64,000 nucleotides of DNA from positions 558,001 to 622,000 of the forward strand of contig JAIQDT010001109.1 in NCBI GenBank assembly GCA_021521415.1, written 5' to 3'. Under the pieces are notes generated by a model that did no database searches, was not told the origin of the DNA, and worked only from the letters and a program-made list of their open reading frames with translations. Both the position numbers and the translations under genes were made by a program. This document shows, piece after piece, positions 22,730-33,915 of this stretch; position 1 is the stretch's first letter; the number at the start of each line of letters is the position of its first letter. Source of the DNA: Bidens hawaiensis (lineage: Eukaryota > Streptophyta > Magnoliopsida > Asterales > Asteraceae).

Positions 22730-23000
22730 AGGCTTGCCCTTTCTTATACGTAACCTAACACACGAAAGCACGTAGAGGCTTACCTTCCCTAGCACTTACG
22801 TCACATAACTTATTCAAGAAAGCACGTAGAGGCTTGCACTCACTAGCACTAACGTCACACAACTTATTCACGAAAACACGTAGAGGTTTGACCTCACTAG
22901 CACTTACGTCAAACAACTTATTCACGAAAGCACGTAGAGGCTTGCCCTCACTAGTACGTTAGTTAACGCGCTCATACAATCAAACACATAGAGGCTTTAT
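22730..23000 (-). repeat. 54 bp tandem repeats in LTR B (right copy)
   Basis: About five more diverged units of the array described at 13574-13800, with GAAAGCACGTAGAGGCTTG in most. Confidence 0.88.
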
Positions 23001-23025
23001 CCTCGCTAATGTTCACGCCACATAC

Positions 23026-23579
23026 CAAGGCCGGCCCAAGGGCTGTGTAGCCCGTGCAATTGCACAGGGCCCATAAAATAATGGGGCCCGAACAAGCAAA
23101 CCGTCGTTAAAGATATGGTTAAATAAAACACAAACGGATAATAAATAACATTGCCAATTAGCTCACATGGTTGGTTGTTTTGTTAATCTTTTGTTTGACT
23201 CAAGGATTCAGGTTCGATTCTCCATTTTCCTTGCATTTACCAACTCTTTTTTTTTTTGTTTTTTAGTTTCTTGGACTACATGATGGACTACACCATTTTT
23301 TTTTTATAAACCTGATGGACAAAATGAGTTCACAATTCTTTCTTTATATTAAGATTTTATTATACTTTTATATATAAACTTTATAAATAGAATAATATAA
23401 TTATTAAATTTAAAAACCCAACTAAAACTTATAAAAGCTTATTTAGTCTCAACTAATTTACAAATAAAGTATATTTGTTTTTTAGCCCAAATATAAAAAA
23501 AACAATTTTATATTTAGGGGCCTAATTTTTATACTTGCACGGGGTCTATGAGAACCTTTAAGTTCTCAGAGACGCCCTG
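23026..23579. mobile_element. Non-autonomous hAT element (554 bp)
   Basis: The flanks CCACATAC (23018-23025) and CCGCATAC (23580-23587) are an 8 bp target duplication with one mismatch. The other B LTR keeps the unoccupied site, CGCCACATACTGTCTAC, at about 13861-13877. The ends start CAAGGCCGGC and, on the other strand, CAGGGCGTCT, a weak hAT-like inverted repeat. There is no transposase. A tRNA-like A/B box pair lies inside at 23159-23231. Confidence 0.85.
23159..23231 (+). repeat. tRNA-like A and B boxes inside the hAT MITE
   Basis: TAGCTCACATGGTTGG at about 23159-23174 resembles an A box and GGTTCGATTCTCC at about 23211-23223 a B box. A T-rich run follows at about 23248. It may be a nested SINE head or part of the MITE itself; no target duplication around it was found. 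Confidence 0.5.
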
Positions 23580-24229
23580 CCGCATACTGTCTACGTCCTA
23601 CATGAATTTAGAGAGATTTTCCATCCTAACTTATAAGGTATCACTTGTGGACCCGTAGACCATACCGCTTTTCCTTCACATTCTAGCATCAATGAGTCAT
23701 ATATATCCTTACATACTTCATATCATACTCGTTCATATATCTATATATGTGTATGTATATATATATATATATATATTATGTACACACTTAACTTCATACA
23801 CGCTTGCAAAAATAATTAAATACAAATGCACTCATTTCTTACAAACACTTGCACATCAACGACTATACGCATACATGCTATAAGCTTACACACCGTAACA
23901 TTCACACTTATTGTCATACATGCTCTAATTCATAAACAATAATAATTTATAATTTAATAATCTAACATCACACTTTAAAAAACTTAATTAAACCGACTCG
24001 ACACACAGCCCCGAAAACATAAAAGATAAAGGGGCTAGAAATTCACCTGTGTCGTGCTTCTGATGAAGGTTATGTCCTTCCTTTGTAATGTACGACTGAC
24101 TGTGTAATAAGGCACATTAGTTCGTTTAATTCATTCGCCTTTCTTTCTAAGTCCTACTTATTTTTAACGTCACCTTTCATTATTAATTAGTTTCTTGCTC
24201 TCAGCGTATGTACCGCATAAGTCCATATT

Positions 24230-24860
24230 CTTTGCATGTATACGTATACGTCATACATACATATACGTCATACATGCATATGCGTTATACATGTAATTAC
24301 GGCATACATACATACACGGCATACATACATGCATGTAAGTTATATACATATACGACATACATATATACACGGAATACATACATATATATACGGCATGCAT
24401 ACACGGCATATACGACATTTACACATATACGACATACATTCATACATATACATTATATACATGTATAAATACATATATGTTATATACATAAACAACCGTA
24501 TATACATATACGTTATACACATACATGTCTATATATACATATACGCTATATACATGCACGGCGATATACATACGTTATATACATATACGACATGCATACT
24601 TACATATACGTTATATACATACACGACTACATATACATATACGCTATATACATATACGTTATCTACATATACATGGCCATATATACATATACGTTATATA
24701 CATACATGGCTAAATATACATATACGCTATATACATATACGATACACATATATAAATATACGCCTTACATATACGGTACACATATATACATATACGCCTT
24801 ACATATACGGTACACATATATACATAGACGTCGTACATATACGGAAATATACTTATACGC
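24230..24860. repeat. TACATATACG minisatellite in LTR B (right copy)
   Basis: Longer than the array in the left LTR (14540-14950) and built from the same TACATATACGTTATATACAT units. Long Tyr/Ile/His-rich frames across it are products of the repeat. Confidence 0.9.
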
Positions 24861-25262
24861 GCTATATGTTCAGGCCAGCCTTCAACTTCCCTTTTTAGGG
24901 TTTTTCCTTGATTCCGGAGCCGTCAGCCGTCGTTAACCTCCATGGTTGGCCTGATTTTTATCATATATAACCAGGTAACTTCGGGGTGTCCAGATCAAAG
25001 CTAAAGTGACCCTTAAACTCGTTTTTGGTTGATTAAACACCTTAATAAAGCTAGATGTAGGTTCAAACGGCTCATTCGGCTTCCTGGGGCTGCGGTGTCC
25101 GATTCTAAATTGTTGGGTCAGCTGAGAAAAATGATTTCTTAACTTCGGTTGGTCTTAAATCGTTGAATAGAGTAGTGTAGAAAGTGTTTAGCTTAAGTGT
25201 GTGTTTTCGAAGATATATGCTAAGGTGTAGAATGATGGAGATGGAAAGGATTTAGGATTTAA

Positions 25263-25278
25263 GGGGTATTTATACTCC
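25263..25278 (-). promoter_or_regulatory. TATA-box region of LTR B (right, 5' LTR)
   Basis: GGGGTATTTATACTCC, TATAAATA-type on the minus strand, at the position equivalent to 15354-15369. As part of the 5' LTR this would be the promoter of element B. Confidence 0.65.
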
Positions 25279-25351
25279 TTAATCCCATGAACCTTAGGCC
25301 CATCTTCATATTAAGTCCATAATTAATTCCATCTATTTTAGCCTACCATCC

Positions 25352-25402
<51 letters not shown>

Positions 25403-25482
25403 CATTTTTCTGCTAACTCAAATTAATTCTTCCAACGTAAATAATATGTTAATATTATTCATAAAAGTTTCAGGATGTTACA

Positions 25483-26389
25483 TCATTGTTGAATTCATAT
25501 TTAATTTCCATAATTATTACTAATTAGGAATTCGTTCGTTGGTATACCTCGTCGAGCGTGAGAATTTCACTCCCCTTTTTTACTTATTTTAAATTTTTTG
25601 GGGACATATGTGTACGTTATCTATTTACCTATTATATAGTATTCAACTGCAACTGTTAATCCTTGTATGTATATTAGTTTATGTCTATCTTGCTATTTGT
25701 TTACTTGCTTTATTTTAACGCATTCGTAGAGGTCCATTATAATAGTATGATCATACAACCATCGTAGTGGTCGGAGTCCAATCACATGACAATGGTTTCA
25801 TCGACAACCCAACTTTGTTAACCAATGCCCGATACGCATGGCAACGGTTTAGCCATTTTTTTATTATCTTTGTGAATTGTACATGCTATGGCTTAATTGT
25901 TTATCTCACACTAACAGTTTGCATTTTCTCTTATATATTATTATTGTAGTGTCAAAAACTGGTGTTTTACTCACTCAACCATGTGTTGACAAAATTATTT
26001 CTAGTTTATGCGCATATGCAGGTTATTATATGAATTGACTGCAACTTGGTGAAGACTTAGTGATGAACTTACGTTAAATGTATTTTAATCAAGATCATTA
26101 GAAATATAATTTTGTTTTGTTCTATTTTATTGATTATGTATTTGTTTGTATTTGGTTTTTTTGAATATTTAATTGAAGTTAATAGATATTGTCACATTTA
26201 ATATTGCATGATAGTACCTTTAGAGCTGTGAGCAATCAGTTTATGCCCTGGCATTTCCGCCTTAGGTTGGGGTGTGAAACATCTCATATTTTCAATTTTA
26301 AAAAAATCATTCCTTTACTACATATATCAACACACTACTCGTCCCCGAGTTTTACCTTAACAGTTTTATTATTTATGAGATCGGAAAAA
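25483..26389. other. Unassigned region right of element B
   Basis: T-rich DNA without recognisable genes, RNA genes or element ends. If element B were intact, its target duplication would be the first bases here (TCATT), but its left end is lost, so this cannot be tested. Confidence 0.4.
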
Positions 26390-27150
26390 TATTACCAGGT
26401 ACATGTCATGTGGTTCAACACTCCGTCGTCGAGATACCAAGTTCCTTCTTCGAATTTCGCATGAATTCGACCTACCTCTACCTCGGCTACATGACTGATC
26501 ATACATTTTCCATTTGTAATTATTATGAACGATTGAAAGTAACTAACTTTGAGACTTAAAAGTGCGTTCTCTCCTATGTAAAAGTTTCTCAAACTCCTTA
26601 AGTCTTCCAACAACATCTTCAAACCTCATACTATCGAGAACAACATGTTACTCGATTGAGGCCACAAGTTGGAAGTTTTTGTCTAGAACCTCGTCTAGTA
26701 ACGATACGACCAAGATACGTTGCCTTTTAAACCATACCGGTTATTTTTCCTACAAACTGATCTACAGTCTCGTCTTTCGCCATCTTATGTTTCTTAAATA
26801 AGAGTCGAGCCTTTTGGACCCACTAGGCCCCAACGTATCGTGCCTTCAAAGCCACCCATATATCCTGGACGCTCTTGTATTGAGCAATCTTAAGAAGAAT
26901 ATCACCTTTCACTACTTAAAATAAAAACGATCTTTTCGTTTCATTCTTCTTTACATCAATAACCACACCCTCTCTTAGTTGAACGACATCCCATGGCCCT
27001 TGATCGTCCATAATCGCTTCCACCATAATCGCCCACGTGATTTAATTTGTTTAGATTACCCTTGGAACCTAGACTAGTATCCCCCGGTCACTTTGGGTTG
27101 GATCATCGGTCTTTCTTCGTACCTACCATTGACGTCCTTTATTTCTTCTA
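26390..27150 (-). pseudogene. Decayed Ty1/copia gag and protease fragment
   Basis: The minus strand shows copia-type gag motifs in broken frames. An N-terminal part has AIMDDQGPWDVVQL and KKNETKRSFLF, a middle part KIAQYKSVQDIWVALKARYV, and a later part DQFVGKITGMV. The end shows EGTWYLDDGVLNHMTC, a mutated protease active site (normally WxLDSGAxxHMT; here the Ser and Ala of the motif are replaced). No integrase or RT follows, so it is a truncated old insertion. Confidence 0.75.
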
Positions 27151-27599
27151 TCGGTAAACACTTAACAATGTTGAGCCCCCTTGATCCAGTCTATTGGAAC
27201 AAATACAAAACAAATTAGTCCCGAAACACTTTTCAGAATTGACCGGTTTGCTCACAACACCCCGATCACGATTACCTCTTGAAAAAAAAAACAAAATCGT
27301 ATGCAGTAACTTTGAATTGCATCAAAAATATTATGTTCTTCCTCTTTGCTTAAGCGCAAAAGGCAATTTCACTAAAATATTGTCATTAAGTCTTTTGTGA
27401 CCTAATAACCAATTAGGGACTTACTTTGATAATTATTCCGTTTACCTTCTTTAATAAATTAAAACAACCCCTTGGTTCTGTTTAATACGAAATAAACGCG
27501 GAGAATGTTTGGCACAACTCACCAATTTAATTACTTAAGAAAACAACTCAAAACTTGATCAATTCTCCCATTAACCCTAACATGAACTCTTTGGTGTTT
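27151..27599. other. Unassigned stretch
   Basis: No convincing gene; possibly further decayed sequence upstream of the copia gag. It ends at the target duplication of the SINE. Confidence 0.4.
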
Positions 27600-27613
27600 A
27601 TATAGGAACTCAA
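27600..27613. repeat. SINE target-site duplication, left copy
   Basis: ATATAGGAACTCAA, identical to 27936-27949. Confidence 0.92.
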
Positions 27614-27935
27614 GTTTTTTTTTAACGGCAAACGAACAAAGAATGCCTAGGTACTCCGTAAGGGGTGACCCAATGGCTAAAGGCCACTACTAGCTAGCCC
27701 AACCCGTTAGGCACCTCCAAGTTAGTTATCTCTAATTCTGGGGAAAGCCCACTCGCCTTAAGGCTCACTGGTGGTAAAACTCAGATACTCTCATAATCGA
27801 ATTAGATATCACAAAGATCTCAGTCTTTTTTCATTGAGCCACCTATGTCCCACCAAAGTGTTGTAAGTGAGAATTGAACTTGGGTCTTCATTGAGAGACC
27901 CAAACTTCCTACCACTAGACCACATTGGAAAGGAC
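27614..27935 (-). mobile_element. tRNA-derived SINE with poly(A) tail
   Basis: The 322 bp body is bounded by a perfect 14 bp target duplication. Its 5' end on the minus strand carries an A box in TGGTCTAGTGGTAGGAAG (about 27908-27925) and a B box in AAGTTCAATTCTC (about 27866-27878). The 3' end runs into GTTAAAAAAAAAC at the left edge. Pol III boxes, A-rich tail and long target duplication are the hallmarks of a SINE mobilised by a LINE. The perfect duplication suggests a fairly recent insertion compared with its surroundings. Confidence 0.92.
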
Positions 27936-27949
27936 ATATAGGAACTCAA
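27936..27949. repeat. SINE target-site duplication, right copy
   Basis: ATATAGGAACTCAA, identical to 27600-27613. Confidence 0.92.
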
Positions 27950-28090
27950 TTAAAATTAGATACGCATAGAAACTCATATTTATCTATTAAATAAAATTCC
28001 ATCTATATCTAATAAATAAAATAGATACTTATCACTAACTGCAATAATTAAATAATTAATGAGATTGGTCCATTAGCTCGAACCAGACCC

Positions 28091-28095
28091 ACCTT
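28091..28095. repeat. Target-site duplication of element C, left
   Basis: ACCTT, identical to 36959-36963. Confidence 0.85.
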
Positions 28096-28427
28096 TGTAA
28101 GGCCTCATTACCGGCGCCCTACTTTTGACGTCGAACCAGACCCACCTTTAAACAACAAATCATAAAAACAAGTCGAGCCTTGAGATGCCAGCTTCTTTAT
28201 TCAACTGCGATGTGCCCCGCTTAAGCTAGCTGCCTCATCCTACTCACCTACGTGCATACTAAAATTCAGCTATGCTGAGTGAGTTCTAGTTAATCATACA
28301 TCATACAATACATACACTTACCTTCATATATGCATCCGAAGATATACATTAAGTACTTTACTTATTACTTTCATTTCCTACATTCATACATACGTTCGTA
28401 CTTTATTATTTCTATACTATATACTCT

Positions 28428-28630
28428 CCGTCCTTTCTATCTCAGATATTATTAGGGTCTGATCCCTCTTCTTTTCTATCTCAGATATTATTAGGGTCTG
28501 ATCCGTCTCCTTTTCTATCTCAGATATTATTAAGGTCCGATCCGTCTCCTTTTCTATCTTAGATATTGTTAGGGTCTGATCCATTACTTCTCTATCTCAG
28601 ATTTTATTAGGGTCTGATCCCTTACTTCTT
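28428..28630 (-). repeat. Tandem repeats in LTR C (left copy)
   Basis: About five units of roughly 37-40 bp with TTTCTATCTCAGATATTATT and AGGGTCTGATCC. The same array is at 36046-36280 with one more unit. A related array with CTCGAGTATTATTAGGGCCC is in the LTR at 61865. Confidence 0.88.
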
Positions 28631-29099
28631 CCACACTCATACATATTGTCTTTACGTACCCATAACATACATATACTTTCTTTAACAATCATACATACTC
28701 ATATGTCCTACATATATCTATCATAAACATTCATCTTTCATATACATACCTTCCTTGTCAATACGTGCAATATCCGAAGATCGTTCACGTACCGACAAGT
28801 TTTCATTCATATTTAATATAATATCTATCACATGAATCATACATGGCATACACTTACCATTTAAGGTATGTGTATTAACTATCACATCGAGTATGCACAC
28901 AGCCCCGAAAATATAACAAGGAAATGGGGCTAGAAACTCACATGGATCATGTTACGTTCTCCGTTAATCGTTAATCCTTTCCTTAATTGAGCTCTGCTAA
29001 CTGTATATTAATTATGTGTATCAATACTCGTCCTAATCATATTGTTCATATTTCAGCCAAAATGGCTAAGTCTGGTCTATTCTAATGGTCTTGTTTTAG

Positions 29100-29830
29100 A
29101 ATATAATTCTACCCTCATAAAATAATGTATGTATTCGAATACAATAAGTTCATTTCTTTATTTCCTTATTGTATTTGAGTCTTTCCATGAATACTATCAT
29201 ATATATATATATGTATATATAGTACTCGGGTTACTCAACGCATTCGAATACATGTATAAGTTATTTTAATAACATTAGGTATTCGGATGAGCATATTGCA
29301 TGCAAGTATATGCATGTATGCGAATGTATCCATGTATGTGAGTATAATGTATTCGGGCTTTATATGCAATAGAATATGCATGTGTATTCGAGTAAGCCAC
29401 ATGTATTCGATCATACAATGTAATCGAATCCTTTTTTTGTATTCGGACCATTAAAGTAATCGAATACATCCTTGTATTTGAGCTATAATTATATTCGAAT
29501 TGAAGGGTTTGTATTCGAGTTATATAAGTAATCAAATGTATATTGTAATTGAGTCACATATTGCATTCGAATATGCCCTTGTAATCGAATTGACACAATG
29601 TATGCTAGTATATGATTGTATTCGGATCACCTAATGTAATAGAATATATAGTTTTATTCGAGTTTATGAATTATAATCGAACTCCTCATGTATTCGAGTC
29701 TGCCTGTTGTATGCGAATGTAGCTATTGTATTCAAACGGAGACCATGTATGCGAATGGATCTTTTGTATTTGAATTTGAACCTTGTATGCGAATAAGCAT
29801 AATTTATTCGAATTAGGAGCAACTGTTAGG
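29100..29830. repeat. TATTCGAG/TATTCGAA-rich region in LTR C
   Basis: Dozens of short TGTATTCGA and TAATCGAAT motifs at irregular 15-40 base spacing, many of them half-palindromes around TTCGAA. The whole region is missing from the right LTR of the same element. Confidence 0.8.
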
Positions 29831-30364
29831 TCGTTTATTTCCATCATCCTTACATTTTTACATTTATATATCAAGCATGGTATCATATTAACCCGTGAAC
29901 ATTTCCCTAACCGTTTTCGGCCAAGACTGAACACGTTTATAAATAAAGCTTGAACCTTTATGGGTTATAACATTCTTAGGCTATATCTAGGGTTTACTTT
30001 ATGAACCGTATATAACGACGAGTTCGTTAAGTCCATTTTAAGCATCAAGTTTGCAACTTTATGATTTATCTAGACCCGATCTACTCTAGGGCTAAGTTTT
30101 ATGGAAAACCGTTCATAAAAACATAATCTTTAAGGATAAAGAACATACCTTTATATGTTTTTAGACTACGGTTAGCTTCGGTTATGAACTATAATCTTAG
30201 ATCTTGCTTGTATATCAATGAATATGTCCAAATCTAGCTCGGTTTGGTCTTGGATCTCCTTCATTACTTTCGGCCATGAGTGAGTAGGATTTTGTGTGTG
30301 TTTTGAGTGTGTAGAGAATTAGGAAGATAAGAATGAGGGATTTAGGGTTTTAGGGAGGTTTAAG

Positions 30365-30380
30365 GGAGTATTTATACTCT
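30365..30380 (-). promoter_or_regulatory. TATA-box region of LTR C (left)
   Basis: GGAGTATTTATACTCT, matching the TATA motif of the B LTRs and of the right C LTR at 36786. Confidence 0.6.
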
Positions 30381-30537
30381 CTTAAGCCCATGGACCTAAG
30401 GCCCATCCCATCCCTTATTCTATCTTTCCCCACCCAAGTCCATGCTCCTTATTATATTTAATCTAAATTAAATATTAACACACGTTTAACAAACATAACT
30501 CTCCTTTATTTATTATTATGAAATTTAGAATGTTACA

Positions 30538-30583
30538 AGTCTTCTCTCCTTAAAGAGGTTTCGTCCCTGAAACCTAACTATTA
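30538..30583 (-). other. Element C polypurine-tract region
   Basis: The minus strand reads GGGACGAAACCTCTTTAAGG then AGAGAAGACT next to the 3' LTR. This is the second-strand priming site, shared in sequence with element B. Confidence 0.7.
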
Positions 30584-31671
30584 TTAAAACAAATCCGGGT
30601 AAAACTTGCACATCTCTTCTTCAACTTCCCAAGTAGCGTCTGATCCTTTGCGATGCTTCCATATCACTTTCACTAGGGGTATAATCTTGTGATGAAGTTG
30701 CTTTTTCTTGCAATCAACAATCTCTATAGGTTGCTCAACGTAGTTTAGTTGTTCTTCAACCTCTATATCCACCAATAGCACATGAGAAGTGTCATCAGCT
30801 AGACATTTTCTCAGATGAGAAACATGGAAGGTTGAATGAATTCCTTCTAACTCTCGGGTAAATCTAGCTTATAAGCCACTTCTCCCACACAATCTATAAT
30901 CTTAAACGGTTCAATGTACCTCGGACTCAACTTTCCTCTCTTCCTAAAAAGAATAATTCCTTTCCAAGGCGAGACCTTGAGCATCACATTGTCACCAATG
31001 TTAAACATAATCGGCTGTCGCCGCTTATTAGCATACGATTTCTGTCTGTCTTGAGCGGCATTCATTCTTGCCTTGATCTAATCAAAGTTTTTTCTTGAAC
31101 AACTTCCAAACTTCCCATCTCTTTCTGACCAATATCTCCCCAACATATCGGAGTTCTACATCGTCTTTCATACAACATTTCAAACGGTGGCATACCAATA
31201 CTTGAATGGTAGCTATTGTTATAAGAGAACTCTTTCAGATGCAGATGATCATCCCAACTTCCTCCAAAGTCTAAAGCACAAGCACGTAGCATATCCTCAA
31301 GGGTTTGGATAGTCCTTTCAGACTGTCAATCTGTTTGAGGATGATACGCCGTACTGATGTTCAATCTCGTTCCCATAGCTTTATGAAACTTCTTACAGAA
31401 TCTTGAAATAAAACGAGTATCTCTATCATACACAATCGACAGTGGCACTCCGTGTTTAGTCACAACCTCTTTGATGAACAAAATTGCTAACGTTTCTGAC
31501 GAGATAGACTCTTATATAGGCAGAAAGTGAGCACTTTTGGTCAAACGGTCCACTATCACTCAAACGGTATAATGTGGCTTAGCTGTATGAGGCAACTTAG
31601 TAATGAAATTCATGGTGATGTTCCCATTTCCATTCGGGTATCTCCAAAGGTTGCATCATTCCATAAGGTTT
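30584..31671 (-). pseudogene. pol: Element C integrase core, C-terminus and chromodomain
   Basis: The minus strand reads, in broken frames, the end of the integrase core (31292-31062; FEMLYERRCRTPICW), then the C-terminal region (31065-30847; KLSPRYIEPFKII) and finally a chromodomain (30781-30584; VEQPIEIVDCKKKQL, IPLVKVIWKHRKGSDATWEV, then FYPDLF). The chromodomain marks it as a chromovirus; its sequence style suggests the Tekay/Del lineage. Chromodomains of this type are thought to guide integration to marked chromatin. Several frameshifts and stops interrupt the protein. Confidence 0.85.
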
Positions 31672-32529
31672 CTAGCGTTCAGCTTTGACTTGCAACCAAG
31701 TTAAGAACTTACTGACATACTCTACCACATCGTTCTTCATTCCTGGCCACCAGTAGTCTCTTTTCAAATCTTGGTACATCTTAGTGGATCTCAGATGGAT
31801 TGAATATCTTGACTTATGAGCTTCATCTAAGATTCCACCTCTAAGATTCCCATGGCGTGGAATCCACATACGGTCGAAGCTAGTCTTAACACCATGAGTG
31901 TTTTCCATCAACTCGTCTTGCTGACAGAAAATCCTTTCCTTCTTCACTAGCCCTTCGTCTACCAGCACTTCCGTCTACACTTTGATGATTTCTTCAAAAA
32001 GAATTGAGTTCATAATCAACTGGTAATACTTCACTGTTGCAATAACTTCCTCATTCTTACGGCTTAGCGCATCGGCGACCACATTAGCTTTTCCAGGGTA
32101 GTACTTAAAGTCACAGTCGTAATCTTTAATCAACTCTAACCATCTTCTCTGTCTCATGTTCCATTCTTTCTGCTCGAAAAAGTACTTTAAACTCTTATGA
32201 TCTATGTAAATAGTACACTTAGTACCATACAGATAATGTCTCCATATCTTGAGAGCATGCACTACTACTGCTAGCTCTAGATCATGCGTCAGATAAGTAC
32301 TATCGTGAACTTTCAACTATCTGGACGCATAAGCTATAACCTTTCCTCATTGCATCAACACGCAACCTAACCCGCAATGCCACACATCTGTACAAACAAC
32401 CAAATCCTCGTCACCATCGGGTAGAGCAATAATTGGAAGTTGCTTGAGTATTTTCGATAATTCTTCAAAAGCTTCTTCTTGAAACTTACCCCAACTGAAT
32501 ACTACCGAATTTCGGGTCATACCGGTCAA
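31672..32529 (-). pseudogene. pol: Element C RNase H and integrase zinc domain
   Basis: The frame at 32316-31975 encodes RNase H motifs ([37 protein letters not shown]). 32529-32347 carries the preceding segment with [17 protein letters not shown], in which the usual DAS is changed to DVW. 31968-31672 covers the integrase zinc region (HKSRYSIHLRSTKMY, RDYWWPGMKNDV). The pieces lie in different frames, so the polyprotein is dead. Confidence 0.82.
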
Positions 32530-33380
32530 TGGTGCACCTATCTTGGAGAAGCCTTCGATGAACTCCTATAGTAGCCAGCCAACCCTATGAAGCTTCGTAT
32601 ATCAGTCTGGTTCTGCGGAGTCTTCCAATTCGTTATCGCCTCAATCTTAGCTGGGTACACGGTAACCCCTTCAGGATTTTTCACGTGACCTAGAAATCGC
32701 ACTTCTCGTAACCAGAACGCGCATTTTGAAAACTTAGCGTATAACTTTTCCTTCTTTAGAGTCTCCAATACCTCTCTCAGATGTTCAGCATGATCAGACT
32801 CGCTCTATGAATAAATTAATATATCATCAATGAAAACGATCACTGACTTATCCAACGTCGGCCGACACACCCTATTCATCATGTCCATGAATGTTGCGGG
32901 AGCATTCGTTAGACCGAATGACATTATGAGGAACTCGTAGTGTCCATACCGCGTTCGAAACACTGTTTAGGGATGTCTACCTCTTTCATCTTTAGCTGAT
33001 GATAGCATGATCTGAGATCTATCCGTGAGAACCAACTTGAACCTTGCAGTTGGTCAAACAGATCATCAATCCTTGCCAAAGGATATCTATTCTTTACTGT
33101 AATCTTGTTCAGCTCGCGATAGTCTATGCACATTCTCATACTTCCATCCTTTTTCTTGACAAATAACACCGGTGCACCCCACGGGGAAACACTTGGTCTA
33201 ATAAAACCTTTTGTCGAGGAGTTCTTGCAGTTGGGATATCAACTCCTTCATCTACGATGACGCTAGACGGTAAGGCGCTTTCGGGACGGGTAGGGCTCCT
33301 TGTATTAAATCTATCTGGAATTCTATCTCTCGCCCTGGTGGCAACCCCGGAAGATCCTCAGGGAATACTTCTGGCTAGTT
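32530..33380 (-). pseudogene. pol: Element C reverse transcriptase
   Basis: Minus-strand fragments: 33169-32924 has [36 protein letters not shown] and [11 protein letters not shown]. The segment near 32825 encodes the catalytic loop region but is interrupted. 32768-32538 has [15 protein letters not shown] and FIGLAGYYR. It is close in sequence to the RT of element A, with frameshifts near 32965 and 32800. Confidence 0.82.
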
Positions 33381-33915
33381 GCGGATGATAGGAACATATT
33401 TTATTTCTTTCGTCTAGGCCATAGCGTTGACAACATACGCCAGGTAGGCACCGCACCCTCGCCTTAACAATCCTTCAGCTTTTATCATCGAAATGACATT
33501 AAGCCCTGAACTTTCTTTATCACCATAAACCGTCACCGCACTACCATCCAAGGACTCTAACCATATTATCATACTCTTGAATACTATCTGAGCTTCAAGC
33601 TCAGATAACCAATCCATTCCCAAAACCACATCGAACCCTCCTAAGGTCATAGCATTCAAAGTAACATGGAACTCATGTCCCTCAACTCTATCTTACAGTC
33701 CTTAACCCATTTCATTATTTTAACCGAAGTGTCACTAGCGGTTTCTACTATAAAATTTTCAGACACTCGGCAAAATTTCCTTTTAGCTAATTAACTAAAT
33801 GTTGTAGCTACAAAACTCTTATTCTCACATAAATCAAACAATACGGAAGAAGAAATACCGTTTACTAAAAACGTACCTGTCACAACATCTGGGACCTGTT
33901 TGGCTTGCTCATGGG
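33381..33915 (-). pseudogene. pol: Element C protease
   Basis: 33659-33414 has MTLGGFDVVLGMDWLSE, the conserved C-terminal protease segment. Farther upstream the minus strand shows VVTGTFLVNG and a degenerate active-site region (FDLCENKSFV, where DTGA-like residues are expected), so the catalytic motif is lost. Confidence 0.7.

Larger units (their letters stand above)
22553..25482 (-). mobile_element. Right (5') LTR of gypsy element B
   Basis: Begins TGTAAGACCCC beside the primer-binding site and ends CAGGATGTTACA. It is 2930 bp including a nested 554 bp hAT MITE, so about 2.37 kb originally. It holds the 54 bp repeats, the TACATATACG minisatellite (24230-24860), a TATA box (25263) and an (ATT)n run at 25350-25401. 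Confidence 0.88.
28096..30537 (-). mobile_element. Left (3') LTR of gypsy element C
   Basis: Starts TGTAAGGCCTCATTACC and ends GAATGTTACA; 2442 bp. Compared with the right LTR it has about 1.2 kb more (roughly 28811-30032), so the two LTRs are unequal through a deletion in the right copy. It contains a 37 bp-scale tandem array, a TATTCGA-rich region and a TATA box at 30365. Confidence 0.88.

Noticed and set aside
24208..24936. A 220-codon open frame in LTR B right copy
   Set aside because: Same minisatellite artefact; no stop occurs because the repeat lacks stop codons in some frames.
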